The notes beneath the pieces are model-generated. The model made no database searches, was not told where the DNA came from, and was given only the letters and a program-made list of their open reading frames with translations. Shown in pieces: positions 9,360-17,393 of a stretch of DNA of 39,874 nucleotides (positions are counted from its first letter, which is position 1; each line of letters opens with the position of its first letter). The translations under genes and the position numbers were made by a program. The stretch is from Trachipleistophora hominis. Taxonomy: Eukaryota > Microsporidia > Pleistophoridae. The DNA is taken from positions 1 through 39,874 of the forward strand of contig JH994068.1 of the NCBI GenBank assembly GCA_000316135.1, read 5' to 3'.

Positions 9360-10058
9360 ATGGATTTCGGCAAATTTCTTTATTCCATTTTCCGCTTCAC
9401 AGGTGATATCGTACACCTGTACACTATGCTCATCCTCTTCAAGAAAATACGTGAGACTAAGTCTGTAAGTGGTCTAAGCCTTAAGACACAGTTCCTGTAC
9501 CTCGTAGTGTTTGTTGCACGGTACTTAGACCTGTTCTATTTCTGGTTTGGCTCGTTTCTTGACGTGTACAACTTCATAATGAAGATCATTTACATTTCAC
9601 TGCAGTCTGTGCTCATCTACATGATACGCTACAAGTACTTCTACTCGTACGACGTGTTCCTTGACACGTTTAACGTGTATAACTTGGTGGTGCCGTGTGC
9701 GGTGCTGGCCGTGTTTCTTAAGAGTGGCACGTACGGTCTGGTAGACTATTTCGTTGAGTTCCTGTACACGTTCTCTGTTCTGCTTGAGAGCGTTGCTATT
9801 CTGCCGCAGCTTGTGCAGCTGCAGGAGAGTGGAGAGGCGGAGACTCTTACGTCACAGTTCATCTTCTTCTTGGGCCTTTACAGGTTGTTCTATGTGGTGA
9901 ATTGGATCGTTAAGCTGTTCTTTGGGCTGCGTGTTAATCACCTGCTCCTTGCCACCGGTGTTATACAAACGCTGCTCTATGCTGATTTCTTCGTTATTTA
10001 TTATAAATACGTTTTTACGAGGAAGGGAAATGAGCGGTTGCCTAAGAGGAGTAAGTAA
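9360..10058 (+). CDS. ERD2: ER lumen protein retaining receptor (KDEL receptor)
   Basis: A 232-residue polytopic protein of the ERD2/KDEL-receptor family, which cycles between Golgi and ER and retrieves soluble ER proteins bearing HDEL/KDEL-type tails. Family signatures seen: GLSLKTQFLY followed by RYLDLF (about 39-60), YNFIMKIIYI (about 71-80), LLESVAILPQL (about 141-151), EAETLTSQFIFFLGLYR (about 159-175) and a C-terminal basic tail (TRKGNERLP-K). Seven hydrophobic segments can be counted. Length matches the family (about 215-220 residues). With the HRD3-like gene just upstream on the same strand, it places two ER quality-control genes together. Confidence 0.93.
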   Translation: MDFGKFLYSIFRFTGDIVHLYTMLILFKKIRETKSVSGLSLKTQFLYLVVFVARYLDLFYFWFGSFLDVYNFIMKIIYISLQSVLIYMIRYKYFYSYDVFLDTFNVYNLVVPCAVLAVFLKSGTYGLVDYFVEFLYTFSVLLESVAILPQLVQLQESGEAETLTSQFIFFLGLYRLFYVVNWIVKLFFGLRVNHLLLATGVIQTLLYADFFVIYYKYVFTRKGNERLPKRSK

Positions 10059-11174
10059 AGCATTTTTAAGAGAGTGTTAGTTCTTCAGGCTTGATGTCTT
10101 ATAGGATTGTTTTCTTATGATAGGCTATTTTAAAGGGTTAGGTTCTTAAGGATCGTTAGTTCCTAAGGATTGATGTCTTATGATAGGCTGTCTTGCGATT
10201 GATGTCTTATGATGGGCTGTTTAAGAGATCGTTAGTTCTTAAGGATTGATGTCTTATGATGGGCCGTCTTATAGAGTTAATCCTTTGTGAACGTATTAAT
10301 TCTTTAGGCTGTGTGAACGTATATTCATCTTTTTAATGCATCAGGGCAGAGAATGCATACGTTATTTATGGAAAGATTAATAAACGTTTTAAAAGGAAAC
10401 GCATGAAGGTGGTGCCTTGTTATACAGGCATAGCTTAGCTATGGTATGATCAGCTGCTCGTTCTTTTCTTACGTTTTCTTTTCTAGGAATGTTCTTTTCT
10501 ATTCCTTTCTTGCATCAAACGCCCTTTTTCATGGTTTTGTTGCGTTGATCGTTGTATTAACCGCATTTTGTTCAAATTTTTGTTTTCATCGTACGAACAG
10601 GCATTGTGCTTAATGCTCTACCATTCTCTTTTCATCTATCATCAATTTATGCGTTACTCAACGCTTTTATACTTTTTATGTTTATGCAATGCATAAATAG
10701 ATAAGAATACATTCTTTACTTACATAACGTTCTTAATAAAATAATACGTTCTTAATAAAATAGTACGTTCTTAGAAGAATAGTAGATTCTCTATCTGAAC
10801 GGTGTTCAGAATAGAATAATAGTACGTCCTTTAATAACCATTTCTTCTTTTATACTCCTACTTAGGATCTTAGAATAGAACAACGTATTAAAATACAATA
10901 TCAAAATAAAAATCATAATTTATTCTTTAACGCTACGATAGAATGATTTATACCGCGTGTTGTATCTTTAAAGACATCGTTGCTGTGATAATGGTAGTAC
11001 CTGTTCTGTACGTATTATTGATTCTTTCTATACGATCTTCTTCTCTATTGCCTGTTCATACATTTTACCTTCTTTCTAACTCTTGTAGTTACTCGTCTAC
11101 CTTCCACCCTTCTCTTAACTACTCTCCTCATTAACTCTTCTACATTAATTTCCTTTTTTACTTCACCATCATTT
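10059..11174. other. Convergent intergenic region with repeats
   Basis: Between the convergent ERD2 and TAF8-like genes. GGATTGATGTCTTATGATRGGC units recur (10085-10270). TTCTTAATAAAATARTACG units recur (10725-10775). A 17-bp palindrome-like word TTTATGCAATGCATAAA lies at 10681-10697. A 63-codon ATG frame at 10943-11134 lacks an upstream C-run and ends in simple repeats, so it is not called. Confidence 0.5.
10681..10697. repeat. TTTATGC-N-GCATAAA inverted-repeat word
   Basis: TTTATGCAATGCATAAA. Near-identical words occur at 17017, 17670, 19155 and 23528. Confidence 0.5.
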
Positions 11175-11846
11175 CTACTCCTTCTCCACCCTTCTCCTAC
11201 TAAAACACAGCAGCTCATCAGTCACCATCCCACTCTCCTCTCTACCCCTTCTCCATTCCATCATCTCTGCATATTCCTTAGCATCCCTTCTCAACCTATT
11301 AACGCACGGCTTACCAACAAAGAACGGCGGTATATTCTTCATACTCCTGTGCTGTTCTACCGTATCAAACAACGTATCCTTTGTTTCCTCATCGCTGTGC
11401 TGCTCTTTGCTCTTCTCCTCCTCAATTCTTCGTTTGCATTCCACTATAAAATTATGGAGTACGTCTGATACGCCGCCACTATCCCTCATTGTCTTAAATT
11501 CCTTATTTTCTTCTACGCACTCTTCTACCGTTTCATCCTTCTCGTCAGGCATGATACGTAACTGTTCAAGTATGTTTAGTGCTGCTTGGTTACGATCACA
11601 GGTCTTTCTTTGTGCCTGGAGATAGCTCAGCAGCTCAGTTCTTTCCCGATGGCAGAGATTAGAGAATAAATGCTTGGTGGTGAGGAATGGGCGGTTAAAG
11701 GGTCTCTTTGTGAGATAGGCTATGTAGAATGTGAGGAGGTGTGTTAGGGTGGTAAGTGCCATTGAGGTTGTTCTCTCAAAACCGGATTGAATGAGAATCT
11801 CAGCTATGCATAGTTTTAGGATTTGTGTGTGGAAGTTATTCTTCAT
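11175..11846 (-). CDS. Histone-fold TFIID subunit, TAF8/TAF3-like
   Basis: A 223-residue protein. Residues about 8-50 (ILKLCIAEILIQSGFERTTS then A-L-T-T-L-T-H-L-L) match the bromodomain-associated histone fold found in TAF3, TAF8 and Spt7, subunits that pair with TAF10 in TFIID or SAGA. The rest is acidic and basic low complexity, except a short IPPFFVGKP motif (about 174-182). This faintly recalls the conserved proline-containing segment after the histone fold in TAF8, so TAF8 is preferred. The ATG at 11846 is supported by CCCCC five bases upstream on the minus strand. Neighbouring minus-strand genes include a zinc-finger/AT-hook protein. Spt7-type or TAF3-type identity remains possible. Confidence 0.65.
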   Translation of the reverse strand: MKNNFHTQILKLCIAEILIQSGFERTTSMALTTLTHLLTFYIAYLTKRPFNRPFLTTKHLFSNLCHRERTELLSYLQAQRKTCDRNQAALNILEQLRIMPDEKDETVEECVEENKEFKTMRDSGGVSDVLHNFIVECKRRIEEEKSKEQHSDEETKDTLFDTVEQHRSMKNIPPFFVGKPCVNRLRRDAKEYAEMMEWRRGREESGMVTDELLCFSRRRVEKE

Positions 11847-11850
11847 TGCT

Positions 11851-11855
11851 GGGGG
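11851..11855 (-). promoter_or_regulatory. CCCCC motif of TAF8-like gene
   Basis: On the minus strand the context is ATTTCTACCCCCAGCAATG, ending in the start codon. Confidence 0.55.
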
Positions 11856-11936
11856 TAGAAATGGTGTACGTAGAAATAAAAATATGATTAAGGAATTGGT
11901 AAAAAATGATCAAATGTATTTTTAAGAGCATGAGGA

Positions 11937-11955
11937 NNNNNNNNNNNNNNNNNNN
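11937..11955. other. Assembly gap (19 N)
   Basis: The run of N is flanked by near copies of one sequence: TATTTTTAAGAGCATGA on the left and TTATTTTTAAGAGTATGATT on the right, with another AAGAGCATGATATG close by. A tandem repeat probably caused the break, so its true length is unknown. Confidence 0.95.
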
Positions 11956-12129
11956 CACTTATTTTTAAGAGTATGATTAAGGAGTAGTAATAAAATTGAT
12001 TAAGAGCATGATATGTAAAAGGAATGAAAAGGTGATACATTGGCATTGTGGTATTATGCAGTGCCCAGATTGATGATCCAAAAGAAGTGAAGAGAACATT
12101 CTCCTCTTTAAGTGTACTATAATAAACGT

Positions 12130-12476
12130 TTAAGGAGAATAGTAGTAAAAGACTCCCTTGATGCAATACAGTGTATAATGCGTAAGGCGATCATTCTCTT
12201 CATCAGGTGTAGTACCAAATAGTGGTACCGTAATTATTAGAAGACCGTTCTCTTCTTCAAATGCTGTATATGCCTTTAATACGCAAACATTTCCTAAGCA
12301 ATGCGTTGCATTAACTTTTAAACGATCAAATACGGCATAACTCGTAAAAACACGATCTATCACATCCTTGAGCAATACACCCGGCACACCGTAAATAACA
12401 AATTTAATTTAACCACGTACAACTGCTGATCAATAGCGTTGATAATAAAACATACGAAACAGACAAGGCTTACCAT
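12130..12476 (-). CDS. Small protein, about 79 residues, probably with 5' intron
   Basis: A 78-codon coding-like frame (12366-12130) has no internal ATG and could otherwise start only at GTG (12387). Upstream on the minus strand an ATG (12476-12474) is followed at once by GTAAGC, a good 5' splice site. An acceptor AAG at 12369-12367 leaves exon 2 (GATGTGATAGAT...) exactly in frame with the ATG. Microsporidian introns characteristically lie right behind the start codon. The predicted intron (12473-12367, 107 bp) is long for the group, and no sharp branch-point consensus is visible. The protein alternates beta-like hydrophobic stretches (CVLKAYTAFEEENGLLIITV), which might suit a small beta-barrel, but I do not recognise a family. 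A frameshifted gene or non-ATG start are the alternatives. Confidence 0.45.
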
Positions 12477-12580
12477 CCTGTCCCTAACAATACGTGCCGC
12501 CTAAAAACACGAGCTGCAACACTCCAAACCAAATCCACAATTCCAAAATTTAACTACATCCCATGAAACTGTCAATTAAA

Positions 12581-14839
12581 TTACTTAAATTCGTATTTTA
12601 CCTTCGATTTACACGCCCCGTTCAGTATGTGCTCCTTAATATCCTTCATTTTATCACCGCACAGCATGCACTTCTTTTCACTGAAGTATTTTCCTTTGCA
12701 GGGGTGTAGCTTGAGACTCTTTGGGTAGGTGAAGCAGTTAAAACAGAAGCTGTCCACGAACGGATTGTAGAAATCGCTGAATATCGATAGAAAGGCAACA
12801 AATATTCTGAGCTCACTGTGATTAACATCAAATATGCGCTCCTTGTGCTCTTTTAAGCCGTGCTTCTTTAAAAGGCTGTACGTTTTGTACGCTGAATCAC
12901 AACGTGTACAGCCAAAGAAATCGGCCCGTTTTAGATGCGATATCATGTGTATTTTGAGGGTGCTCAGCCGTTTGAAGTAAAACTTGCAGCGTACGCATTG
13001 AAATGCACCGTAACGAACCGCAGCTTCTTGGTTCACGGGGCAGAGCGGGTTGTTATACGTATCGTTTCTAGCGGAATGGTACTCGGGCACAGAACTGGTA
13101 CTTGCATAGGCATCATTAAAGGAAACGTAATCTTTAGCATACGTACTGTCACATCTCTCACTGGTATAAAACTCCGTTTCATTTACCGTTTCGTTCGCGT
13201 ACTGCCCGTTGTAATCACTTACGTCCGCTTTGTTCTCGCACGCTTGTCCACAGACATCACTAGAATCACAGCCCTGCTCGTCCTTCAGGGTGTTACTGTC
13301 CATTCCTTCCCGTGGTTTGTACAATTCGTTGGTGGCCGAGAACTTAGGCATTTCGTCCTTCAGATAATTGTAGGCGTGTGCAATGCTTTTAGCTGTTCTG
13401 GCAGTACTCCTGGACGTGGCACGTGTATTGCCCGGTGATGGCCTCCTTGGACGACCACGACGATGCAGCATCTTCTTACGGGACCACGTGTTTGTGCCGT
13501 ACCGTTCGCTAAAGCTTTGAAAATCGTTGGTGCATAAAGAATCCGCGTCTTCATGATAATGGCTTGCGGTGTAATCTTCAGATGGTCTACTCTCCATTTC
13601 ACAACTGTTGTCACGATAAAAACGCTCATGCACGTTTAGAATGCGATTTGTATTATGTGACTGCTCATTGATCTGGTACTCTGTGTTGCAGGATACATCC
13701 CCGTTAAATGACGGGCTTACACTGTGGTAAAAACGAGAATCGTTCCCTACGTGGTGATACAGCAAGCCGTCATTCTGTGAATAGTAGTCTCTGTTACGCA
13801 TGTTCCAGGTAGGGCACCGTTCATAGTACTGGTTTGGTCCGCCAGTAGTAGAAACGCGGTCATTCATAGAGTATCGTTCATGGCATTGATTCTGAGCGTT
13901 ACCTTCGAATGCAACATTACAAATTTTTTCATCCACCGGGTGCCTGTCTAGGTATCGGTAGGGCCTTTCAGCATTAGGAACACTCCCCCTCTCCGAATAC
14001 ACTTCGTGCTGCTGCCTTAACCCCCCAGCATCAAAGGCCCTCTTGTTCCTTAAATACTGCTCTTGATGAGCGTATAGTTGCTCATTATGTAAAACATTCT
14101 CATTTATAGAACACCGTCCTGGATGTGTATACGGTCCCTCGGCAGTAGAAGCGCTCTCATTCTCTGCATACCGTTCCACACAAATATTTGAATTGCCCCT
14201 TCTAATCCTCTCCCCTGCTTCGTACTCACCATAACTTCTTTGCATCTCTTCCCTCTCAAGACACGCATTTCTCATTCCACCATCCAACCATTCCTCTTTC
14301 TCATAGGATGAATACGCCATGTCACCCATCGTACGCTCATTCGAATATGATAATCGATTGTTATCAACACGCTCGTAATTAATGCTGTCACTTCTTATCA
14401 TTGAATCAGCAATCGAGCATCCCCGGACGTAGTCCCTTCCACCAGCGCATTCCTGCGATCCTCTTGTATAATCGCTCGTTGCATCATCTTCACACCTATA
14501 CTCGCTGCAGTGGCCTTCCCTGTACTCTTCTGCGCAGCGCGTAGCATAATCATCCCTTTCATATCGCTTTTCGATACTTGTCGCGTATCTGCCATCGTCT
14601 CCAGCGTATCTTTTCTTTTCTTCGTACTCAGCATACGGTTCTTCCTTCGCATTTTTCTTTTTGCGCCCTCTTTTAGCCGCTGGTTTACTGCCCTGCAGCT
14701 GGACGGTGAGCACTTTCCTTTTTCTTCCCCGCTTTCCTTTTATAGCAACTTTCTCACGGCTATCAACACTCTTAGTGTTCGCTTCTTGGCCTACACTCGT
14801 GCTTTGATGCTTGTTAAGATGATTGTAATACGCGGACAT
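12581..14839 (-). CDS. C2H2 zinc-finger protein with AT-hooks
   Basis: A 752-residue protein, probably a nuclear DNA-binding factor. The last 140 residues hold two standard C2H2 fingers: FQCVRCKFYFKRLSTLKIH..SH (C-x2-C-x12-H-x3-H) and FGCTRCDSAYKTYSLLKKHGLKEH (C-x2-C-x12-H-x4-H). Two further Cys/His clusters follow (CFNC...H.C and CMLC...H...C). Near the N-terminus are two AT-hook-like basic cores, RGRKRK and RGRKKK, and a third, RGRPRR, lies mid-protein (about 470), suggesting minor-groove AT binding. Between them is a long Tyr/Glu/Arg/Asn-rich disordered region with a degenerate repeat of about 25-30 residues (ERYxxNxxxSTxxGP..Y...RC type). The start is taken at the ATG 14839-14837; a TTG one codon earlier is not needed. 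Confidence 0.7.
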   Translation of the reverse strand: MSAYYNHLNKHQSTSVGQEANTKSVDSREKVAIKGKRGRKRKVLTVQLQGSKPAAKRGRKKKNAKEEPYAEYEEKKRYAGDDGRYATSIEKRYERDDYATRCAEEYREGHCSEYRCEDDATSDYTRGSQECAGGRDYVRGCSIADSMIRSDSINYERVDNNRLSYSNERTMGDMAYSSYEKEEWLDGGMRNACLEREEMQRSYGEYEAGERIRRGNSNICVERYAENESASTAEGPYTHPGRCSINENVLHNEQLYAHQEQYLRNKRAFDAGGLRQQHEVYSERGSVPNAERPYRYLDRHPVDEKICNVAFEGNAQNQCHERYSMNDRVSTTGGPNQYYERCPTWNMRNRDYYSQNDGLLYHHVGNDSRFYHSVSPSFNGDVSCNTEYQINEQSHNTNRILNVHERFYRDNSCEMESRPSEDYTASHYHEDADSLCTNDFQSFSERYGTNTWSRKKMLHRRGRPRRPSPGNTRATSRSTARTAKSIAHAYNYLKDEMPKFSATNELYKPREGMDSNTLKDEQGCDSSDVCGQACENKADVSDYNGQYANETVNETEFYTSERCDSTYAKDYVSFNDAYASTSSVPEYHSARNDTYNNPLCPVNQEAAVRYGAFQCVRCKFYFKRLSTLKIHMISHLKRADFFGCTRCDSAYKTYSLLKKHGLKEHKERIFDVNHSELRIFVAFLSIFSDFYNPFVDSFCFNCFTYPKSLKLHPCKGKYFSEKKCMLCGDKMKDIKEHILNGACKSKVKYEFK

Positions 14840-15830
14840 CAATTTGTTGTACGCACCCCTCCGGCCGAGTTTTAAATAAATGAATGCCGGCCGTATTTTT
14901 GCTGATACGGGAGCTCAGCACTCACCGTAAACAGAAGCAGCATGACACACTGTCGTGCAAAATGACACGATAGGTATGTCGAAATCTTGATAGGTTGTAT
15001 TTTGCACCGCTGTTTTGTACGGCGCAAACGTATTTATACTTTTAGAACATTTATGTATTTATGCGCATTACCATATATAGGCATAAATAAGCTTATTTTG
15101 CTATGCAAAATATTTTGTACGGTAATATGTCAAGAGAGATTACGTTTAATTTTAATGAGATGATAGAGTGCAGCCCAAAATGATACAACAATTTTATCAC
15201 CACGACATGAGATGCATTTTTATATAAAACACGGTTTAGTATCTGCAGGGCCATTACTTATCAAGACCAAAATTTTTTAGCCACCAAAAAAAATCTGCAT
15301 GAAAATGAAAAGCATGAGCAAAAATTAAATTCACCATTATATCGCCATACCAATACAAAATTAACGTTTTAAGTAACATTTTGTTCTCACCTGTTATCAT
15401 GCATCACTCGTAATACGTAAACAGTCTATATGATTCGATAGAAGCCTCTATAATATGAGCAATGAACGATAACGGAAAGGATAGAACGGAGGGTTAGAGG
15501 GTCAGGCTGAAAGACAAATGTCAATATTAGTGATATTACCTCCTATTTCCATTTTTAACGTTCATCACCCATTCTACCCCCTTTCCTCCAAATTAATTCT
15601 TCTCTCTTCTTACTAAAACATCTTTCCTACTTTTCTCAGCACAGTAAACTCTTCCTGTCCTAAAGAACGTATTATTGTCATTAATCTTTAATTTAATATT
15701 TCTATTCTTGTTAATTTTTATTCTTTCATTAAAAGAGTTTTGTTTAAAAATCTGGTGACTTCTCTTTGTTAAGCCAAATTTTCTTTTCCTTTTCGTACGC
15801 CACAAAGCAAACACTGATCCATGAATTAAA
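14840..15830. other. AT-rich spacer upstream of zinc-finger gene
   Basis: The first 100 bases are relatively GC-rich, with GGCCGG words, and probably form the promoter region of the zinc-finger gene. The remainder is AT-rich. A minus-strand 73-codon frame (15814-15593), very Lys/Arg/Asn-rich, is not called because its composition follows base bias and it has no C-run promoter. Confidence 0.45.
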
Positions 15831-16018
15831 GATCAGAGGAGTGTACTTGACCAGAGGAGTGTGTTTGACCAGAGGAGTATGCTTGACCAAAGGAATGTAC
15901 TTGACCAAAGTAGTGTGTTTGACCAGAGGAGAGAACTTGACCAGAGGAGTGTACTTGACCTGAGGAGCGTACTTGACCTGAGGAGAGAACTTGACCTGAG
16001 GAGCGTACTTGGTCAGGT
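15831..16018 (+). repeat. 18-bp tandem repeat, about ten copies
   Basis: Units of TTGACCAGAGGAGTGTGT type repeat at 18-bp spacing, drifting to TTGACCTGAGGAGCGTAC at the right end. Because 18 is a multiple of three, several frames stay open across it on both strands, giving hexapeptide repeats (TPLVKx on minus, LTRGVx on plus). The minus frame (16064-15744) starts only at TTG and also spans a dispersed GTTTAATTA box. Confidence 0.85.
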
Positions 16019-16025
16019 GGTGTGT

Positions 16026-16044
16026 ATGAAGGAGATAATTAAAC
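16026..16044 (-). repeat. Dispersed GTTTAATTA box
   Basis: On the minus strand: GTTTAATTATCTCCTTCAT, preceded by AAAAATAA. It is nearly identical to the copy at 37540. It sits at the right edge of the 18-bp repeat array. Confidence 0.55.
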
Positions 16045-16143
16045 TTATTTTTAAAACAAGCCAAAAGAATGTAACGTGTGATTAAAAGTAAGAAAATACT
16101 TTTAAAATTATTTTTTCTCTTAAACCGTTTATTTTAATTTCTT

Positions 16144-16227
16144 ATGACCATTACAAACAAAATGCCATTAAAATTTTTTATTGTCATTGCAACTATACTG
16201 GTCATAAGGCTCATCATGCAACACTAA
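16144..16227 (+). CDS. Possible 27-residue single-pass membrane peptide
   Basis: ATG-initiated frame encoding MTITNKMPLKFFIVIATILV plus a short basic end (IRLIMQH), i.e. one hydrophobic span behind a Lys. Tiny tail-anchored subunits (oligosaccharyltransferase, translocon and mitochondrial import components) have this shape, but there is no specific signature. No C-run promoter is visible. It may be chance in AT-rich DNA. Confidence 0.2.
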   Translation: MTITNKMPLKFFIVIATILVIRLIMQH

Positions 16228-17393
16228 GATCGTAATTTTCTGTTGCTATTCAATACACCGCATTTATCATTTGTTAAAAATATTAAAATGCATTAACAGG
16301 ATAGAAAACCTTAAATGAACGATTACCTCGTATCAATCGTCCATAATGATCGTATATAACGCACTGCATCGCCATCTTAAAGGTCTTAAACTCACGGTTG
16401 AGCACGTTTATTACGCATTGTACGACAGCAATCATTTCTTGCAGCGCTTCTTTTTTATGCGATTTAACTCATTTACTCACTAAAATGCATAAACAAACTC
16501 TTGGCATCTCTTCCATATAAGTTCTGGTTAACGCCACGTTCTAAATACGTTAGAAGCACTGCAAACGCGTGAGTAGAACGATAAGTCTATCAATCCAGCA
16601 TGACGTTTCAGTGATCGGCAGTGCACGTAATTGCTGATGATGAAACGATCATGCGGCATTCATGCTATTTACAGTTTTAGAACATTTTAAGCATAAAATA
16701 CGCTTATTTATTCATGCGGAACATGAAGCATTCTTATTGTTCCGTGCGTATTTAAAGCAAATGCAACAGCGCCCCCCCTCTGCACCCTGAAAATAGAAAT
16801 GCGCACGAGCACCGCCATCTTTCAGATAATAAGCAACGACCACCATCAAAAAACAGGCACCGTATAAGAAAAGCTAGGCAGACCATGAACATAACAACAC
16901 TATGAAAGCGATCCCTCGTCTAACACAGCCATTCTAACGTACCGTCAACGAACGTTTATTTTACCAAGAAGGCCCTTCCCATACGCATAACCATAAATTT
17001 ATAAAAAATATTAATGTTTATGCATCGCATTAATACCAACCAGACAAACAACTCTTAAAGAGTAAATTAACCATTTTATTGTTAAATACGTGATAGAACG
17101 TTTGTACTCGTTGCCGTACAAATCATTAGCAATTACTTATCAGTATTGATGGCATTGATGGCATTGTTAATATCGTTAGTATTGGTAGCATTGTTAACAT
17201 TGATATTGATAGCACTGTTAATATCGTTAGTATTGTTAATTAATGATAATATAGTTCATATCAATATCAATTATCAATCATTGCATAATATCAATTATCA
17301 ATCAATTATCAATATTAACCTCTAACCCTAATACTAACCTCTAACCCTGTCAATTAGCACTAAAACCATTAACAATACTAACCTTATCAATAG
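16228..17393. other. Spacer with promoter-like C run and simple repeats
   Basis: At 16772-16790 there is GCCCCCCCTCTGCACCC, followed by an ATG at 16799 that opens only 22 codons. No larger gene follows on the plus strand. A TTTATGCATCGCATTAA word lies at 17017-17033. ATTGATGGCATTGTTAATATCGTTAG-type repeats fill 17140-17240, and AATATCAATTATCAATCA repeats 17260-17310. Confidence 0.5.
17017..17033. repeat. TTTATGC-N-GCATAAA inverted-repeat word
   Basis: TTTATGCATCGCATTAA, one base from the inverted-repeat consensus. Confidence 0.45.

Noticed and set aside
10943..11134. 63-codon ATG frame with hydrophobic start
   Set aside because: No C-run, C-terminus made of simple CTCTTCTAC repeats, convergent intergenic position.
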